Shown piece by piece: positions 57,498-64,000 of a stretch of DNA of 64,000 bases. Where the stretch lies: positions 36,866,501-36,930,500 of the forward strand of contig OY978526.1 of the NCBI GenBank assembly GCA_963854835.1, read 5' to 3'. Position numbers and translations under genes: made by a program. The notes beneath the pieces were generated by a model. The model was not told the DNA's origin. It saw only the letters and a list, made by a program, of their open reading frames with translations, and made no database searches. Numbering within the stretch: the stretch's first letter is position 1; every line of letters begins with the position of its first letter. Source of the stretch: Megamerina dolium. Lineage: Eukaryota > Arthropoda > Insecta > Diptera > Megamerinidae.

Positions 57498-57847
57498 GGT
57501 GCCGTGGCTCAGTGGTTAGTGTTGGCCTTCTGATCTGTAGGTCGTGGTTCAATCCCCGGTTCATGCATAACAAATTTAATATCGAAAAGATTTTTCTTTC
57601 GAACGGGACCCACCTGTCGGCAAGCAATTGGCAATTCTTCCGACAGCAACAACTTGCCATGAAAAAGATTCTAAAAGAACTCTTTGACAAAGCCCAGAAA
57701 AAGTGATGTCACAAGGACTCTGCCGTTCGGATCTGGCTAAAATAAGTAGGTCCCTTCTAATACTGTCCGAATTTAACACGCACAACAGCAATGGAAGAGA
57801 AGCTCGGCCAATGAGCCTTTCGGGGCTTTTAGTGCAACATATTTATA
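57498..57847 (+). mobile_element. tRNA-derived SINE, copy 4 (longest, about 350 bp)
   Basis: It runs from the head GGTGCCGTGGCTCAGTGGTT (box A) through box B (GGTTCAATCCCC near 57546) and the complete shared body to 'CGGCCAATGAGCC', 'GGGGCTTTTAGTGCAACATA' and a short TTTATA end. It has the fullest body of the four copies. The 3' end is directly continuous with mariner copy 2, whose inverted repeat starts after a TA in the SINE tail. A 'GGGTGCCG' direct repeat precedes the head (57483 and 57497). ORFs on both strands within it (57436-57791) are SINE shadows. Confidence 0.9.
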
Positions 57848-57849
57848 TA

Positions 57850-58590
57850 AGGGTTATCCATTTCGCGGTTTCAAAAGTATAGGGCTAGAATTCGACATCT
57901 GGCAAACTGAGTTGTTAAAACAATTTCTTTCTTTGAAGAGACTGGATCGGTTACAGATATTGTAAGGCCTGTGCATCATCGTTTCGCTCGTACCACCGAA
58001 AATATCGCTGCTGTAAGTGAAAGTGTTGCCGAAGACCCGAATGTGTCGATTCCTCGTCGTTCTCAGGAATTAGGACTGTCTTACGGCACATTATGGGGTA
58101 TTTTGCATTTGGATCTACACCTACATCCATATAAAATCCAGCTCACACAACAACTGAAGCCAGCTGACCATTCGCAACGTCGTAAATACGTCGAATGGGT
58201 GCTTGAACAACAGGCGGTGGACGGCGATTTTTCGAACAAAATTTTCTTCAGCGACGAAGCACATTTCTCACTCGGTGGGTATGTTAACAAACAAAATTGT
58301 CGTATTTGGGGTTCTGAGAATCCTCAAGTAATTGAAGAGAGGCCACTACATCCACAAAAAGTCACTGCTTGGTGCGCTCTTTGGTCCGGAGGTGTGATTG
58401 GACCTTACTTCTTCGAAAACGACGATGGAACGACTGTCACCGTCAATTCGGAGCGTTATGGTCATATGATAACCGACTTTTTTTTGCCTGCTATTGAAGA
58501 ATACGACTTAGAGAATATGTGGTTTCAACAAGACGGTGCCACATGCCACGCAACTCGAGCGAATATGGCTTTATTGCAAGATAAATTTTT
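57850..58590 (+). mobile_element. Tc1/mariner element, copy 2 (same family as copy 1; 5' end present, 3' end lost)
   Basis: It begins AGGGTTATCCATTTCGCGGT, almost identical to the left end of copy 1, after a TA. The 5' leader matches copy 1 up to 'TTTCTTTCTTT' and then jumps to 'GAAGAGACTGG', deleting the start codon and helix-turn-helix. After about 58590 it loses similarity to the family and runs into the hAT-like gene. No right terminal repeat of this family is seen between here and the end of the window. Confidence 0.88.
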
Positions 58591-58597
58591 GGATTGA
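57935..58597 (+). pseudogene. Tc1/mariner transposase fragment (N- and C-terminally truncated)
   Basis: The open frame (from the deletion joint to TGA at 58595-58597) covers the second DNA-binding part, the first catalytic Asp ('IFFSDEAHFSLGGYVNKQN') and the second ('WFQQDGATCHATRANMALLQ'). It ends before the third. Over the shared part it is almost identical to copy 1, with a few changes such as Thr to Ala at the 'ESV.EDPN' site. It retains the roughly 70 codons that copy 1 lost, while copy 1 retains the N- and C-termini lost here. It has no promoter-proximal start and cannot be active. Confidence 0.88.
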
Positions 58598-58749
58598 ATA
58601 CATTGAATACCTTGCTTGACAAATACTACACTGCAGATAAATGCAAAGCAAAAGGCTCCAGTCTGACATCTTTCTTACGATCCATAAAATAATTATTTTA
58701 CATTGGGAAATGTAAATGTGACTTGAAAGCTGCTCTATGCTCATGTGGA
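58597..58749 (+). other. Possible 5' extension of the hAT-like frame, interrupted by one stop
   Basis: The frame of the downstream gene is open upstream to about 58597 except for a TAA at 58690-58692. The extension has no ATG and reads as ordinary mixed protein: 'DKYYTADKCKAKGSSL' before the stop and 'YIGKCKCDLKAALCSCG' after it. The closely spaced Cys residues could be the remains of a metal-binding N-terminus. Either the ORF once started further upstream and has been cut and mutated, or the true start is the ATG at 58750. Confidence 0.45.
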
Positions 58750-60623
58750 ATGATTCCAGAAGAGTTGAAAGAGTTTATGATGGATCAACATAATGACAGA
58801 AGATCTACGATACCGGAATACCAGACAGAAATTGAAGAGCAAGCACCTACATCTACAATAATAGAAACAATTGAAGAGAGCCAGGGTCTAACATACGTGC
58901 CAGAAGAAGACCAGGAAAGTGATTATGAGCATAGTACACATTTAGTAGAAGCACAAAATGCATCTCAAACGAAACGAGGACCATATACACCCAGATACGA
59001 TGCTTTCAAGTTTGCTATGATGTGTGACAGATTTGGTGTGTCAGATAGAATAGCATCAGCATTGGCAACATCTCTTATGGAAGACATTGGCGTCAAAGAT
59101 GGTCATGGCAATCTTGTCATTATGGACAAGTCTAAAGTTCGTAGAGAAAAAGTTAAATGTAGACAAAAAGTGCTTCATAATCGATATGATGCTTTCAATT
59201 TAATTGCATTTTCATTCGACGGCAGAAAAAATGATTCTTTAACGATGGAAAAAATCGATAACAAATTTCATCCAAGGATGGTGAAAGAACCTCACCTAGT
59301 TGTTTTAAAGGAACCACATTCCCAATTATTAGGCTACATAAAAGTAGAAAATGAAGATTCTGAACACAAAGTCATCAAATTGAACGAATTTTTCATCAAC
59401 AAAGCAATGTCTCTAGATTCTTTGATTGGCATATGCTGTGATGGTGAGCGAGCAAATACTGGCATAAGAAATGGAATTTTGCGACGATTCGAAATGCAGT
59501 TAAACAGACCACTGCATTGGTTTGTGTGCCTTTTCCACTTTAACGAGCTTCCGTTACGGCATTTGTTTGACACTTTGGAGAAATCATCCACCACTGGACC
59601 ACGAACGACAACCGGAACGTTGAGCAAACAAATAGAAACTTGTGATAATGTTCCGGTATGTAATTTTTTTAAATTTGTATTACTATTTTGAATCGTATTT
59701 CTCAAGTAATGTGTTCGAATTTAAATGATAAAATTGTATTTAATTCATCTAATCTCTTCTATTTTTAGGCGGTAAACGATTTTGAGATTATCACTCTGGA
59801 AAATATACCTGATTTAAGTGCTGTTGAATTAACTACCGACGCAATGTACTTGTACAAAATGGCGCTTGCAATTTCTTCTGGTGAGGTTTTGGCGGATTTG
59901 GCCAACATTAAACCAGGGCCAATAGCACATTCTCGTTGGCTCACCAAGGCCAGTAGATTATTACGGTTATATGTGACAACCAACAAGCCATCTACAAATT
60001 TAAAAATTCTGGCAAACTATATAATTAAAGTATATACGCCAATGTACTTCAATATTAAATATTACAACTCTGTCGTGCACGGTAGTGTATTATTTTATAA
60101 ATTCATACGTTGGACTCAATATTTGGATTCGAATTTAAGCCAAATTGTAAATAATGTTGTTAAAGAAAACTCGTATTATGCTCATTCAGAAAACATTTTA
60201 TTGGCAATGTTGTTCGACGATGAAAAAAAAATACGCGACTTAGCTCTAAAAAAAATTTTATACTACCGTAACCATGTGGAAGATCCGATGCTACTGAGAG
60301 TTTATAAAAAGCCTATCATAAACTTCAATTGCACAGATTTTACGAATATGATTGACGTGAATGATAATTCAATCTTATTCGAACCACCATTCACTCGAAA
60401 TATTCCTTATGAATATCTACAACAATATTTAGAAGACATTGATCCACCGCTGCCTGATCCGAAAATTCCAGTACACATACAAAGAACGGAAAGACATGTT
60501 CAATTGCTGGCTAGTGTATCCAAAAGAGTTTTAGAACATAATCGAGAAGGAGTTATGGCGGTGACATTAGAAAGTCGTGAAAAATTCGCTAGACTTGACA
60601 GCAAGAAAGACTTTCAAAAATAA
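58750..60623 (+). CDS. hAT/RNase H-like transposase-type protein, two exons (586 aa)
   Basis: Exon 1 is 58750-59655 and exon 2 is 59769-60623; a 113-bp intron (GTATGT...TTTTTAG, phase 0) separates them. I chose the first in-frame ATG. Residues about 10-75 are acidic and low in structure. 'RYDAFKFAMMCDRFGVSDR' begins a conserved-looking block near residue 82. An acidic residue lies at 'FSFDGRKN' (D157) and another at 'GICCDGERANTG' (D231). 'WFVCLFHFNE' (C260, H263) follows, then 'AHSRWLTKASRLLRLY' (W359) in exon 2. The order D, D, C-x2-H, RW is that of hAT-type RNase H-fold transposases. From memory, similar proteins occur in aphids and cnidarians as uncharacterised proteins; this is unverified. 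The frame has no stops over 586 codons, so it may be recent or still selected. Its 5' side is damaged. Confidence 0.6.
59656..59768 (+). other. Intron of the hAT-like gene (113 bp, GT-AG)
   Basis: The donor is CCG|GTATGT and the acceptor is CTATTTTTAG|GCG. It is AT-rich, phase 0, and of ordinary insect short-intron size. Reading through it gives a stop after a few codons (TGA ending at 59691). Joining the exons keeps one frame. Confidence 0.7.
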
Positions 60624-60748
60624 CTCCTTCGCGTTTATTTCCTAAAACTCTTCGTTTTGTTTCTTAATTACTGAATTCAATTAATTTTTTTTATTAATTA
60701 CATTTTATATGCTTTTATTATTTGTTATGTTGAATTTTAGAAGAAAAA

Positions 60749-60754
60749 AATAAA
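60749..60754 (+). promoter_or_regulatory. AATAAA polyadenylation signal downstream of the hAT-like gene
   Basis: It lies 126 bp after the stop at 60621-60623, on the same strand. Nothing else shows that it is used. Confidence 0.4.

Positions 60755-64000
<3,246 letters not shown>

Noticed and set aside
57436..57791. Overlapping ORFs on both strands near 57.5 kb
   Set aside because: They lie within SINE copy 4, and equivalents occur in the other SINE copies.
58081..58290. Minus-strand ORF of 69 codons (also at 20641-20850)
   Set aside because: It is antisense to the mariner transposase and is duplicated because the two mariner copies are nearly identical.
59334..59705. Minus-strand ORF of 123 codons
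   Set aside because: It is antisense to exon 1 of the hAT-like gene and runs across its intron donor. The plus strand has the motif content.

Overview
This window looks like non-coding nuclear DNA of a higher fly. It is AT-rich and dense in microsatellites: runs of GTT/CAA, GAT and AAT, long (AT)n arrays, and scattered TACATA/TATGTA words. This texture, plus tRNA-derived SINEs and DD41D-type mariner elements, fits a tephritid fruit fly, but the species call is inference. I recognised no host protein-coding exon, tRNA gene or rRNA gene on either strand. The stretch could be a gene desert or lie inside very large introns.

Everything with a recognisable identity is mobile or repetitive. There are four copies of Tc1/mariner elements. 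Copy 1 (20225-21334) has near-perfect 30-bp inverted ends and an internally deleted transposase. Copy 2 (57850 to about 58590) belongs to the same family but has lost its N-terminal coding part and its 3' end. Copy 3 (35690-36913, minus strand) is complete end to end, with broken frames and a directly countable DD41D spacing. Copy 4 (42694-43530) is strongly decayed. A jockey-like LINE fragment lies at 11570-12110. A tRNA-derived SINE is present in four copies at 26.8, 50.9, 53.3 and 57.5 kb.

The most gene-like object is at 58750-60623: a two-exon frame of 586 codons with one 113-bp GT-AG intron. Its layout resembles a hAT/RNase H-like transposase (D...D, then C-x2-H, then RW). Its 5' end is fused to truncated mariner copy 2, which itself sits in the tail of a SINE. 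The block from 57.5 to 61.4 kb is therefore a nested composite: SINE, mariner, hAT-like gene, (AT)n array.

Several diverged tandem repeats are not explained by known families. A repeat of about 152 bp forms arrays at 1.5-2.3 kb and, in the opposite orientation, at 29.3-30.0 kb. There is a pair of roughly 420-500-bp units at 45.3-46.3 kb, a pair of about 210-bp units at 7.5-7.9 kb, and an irregular repeat at 57.1-57.4 kb. The remaining sequence is AT-rich DNA with simple repeats in which I see no gene.
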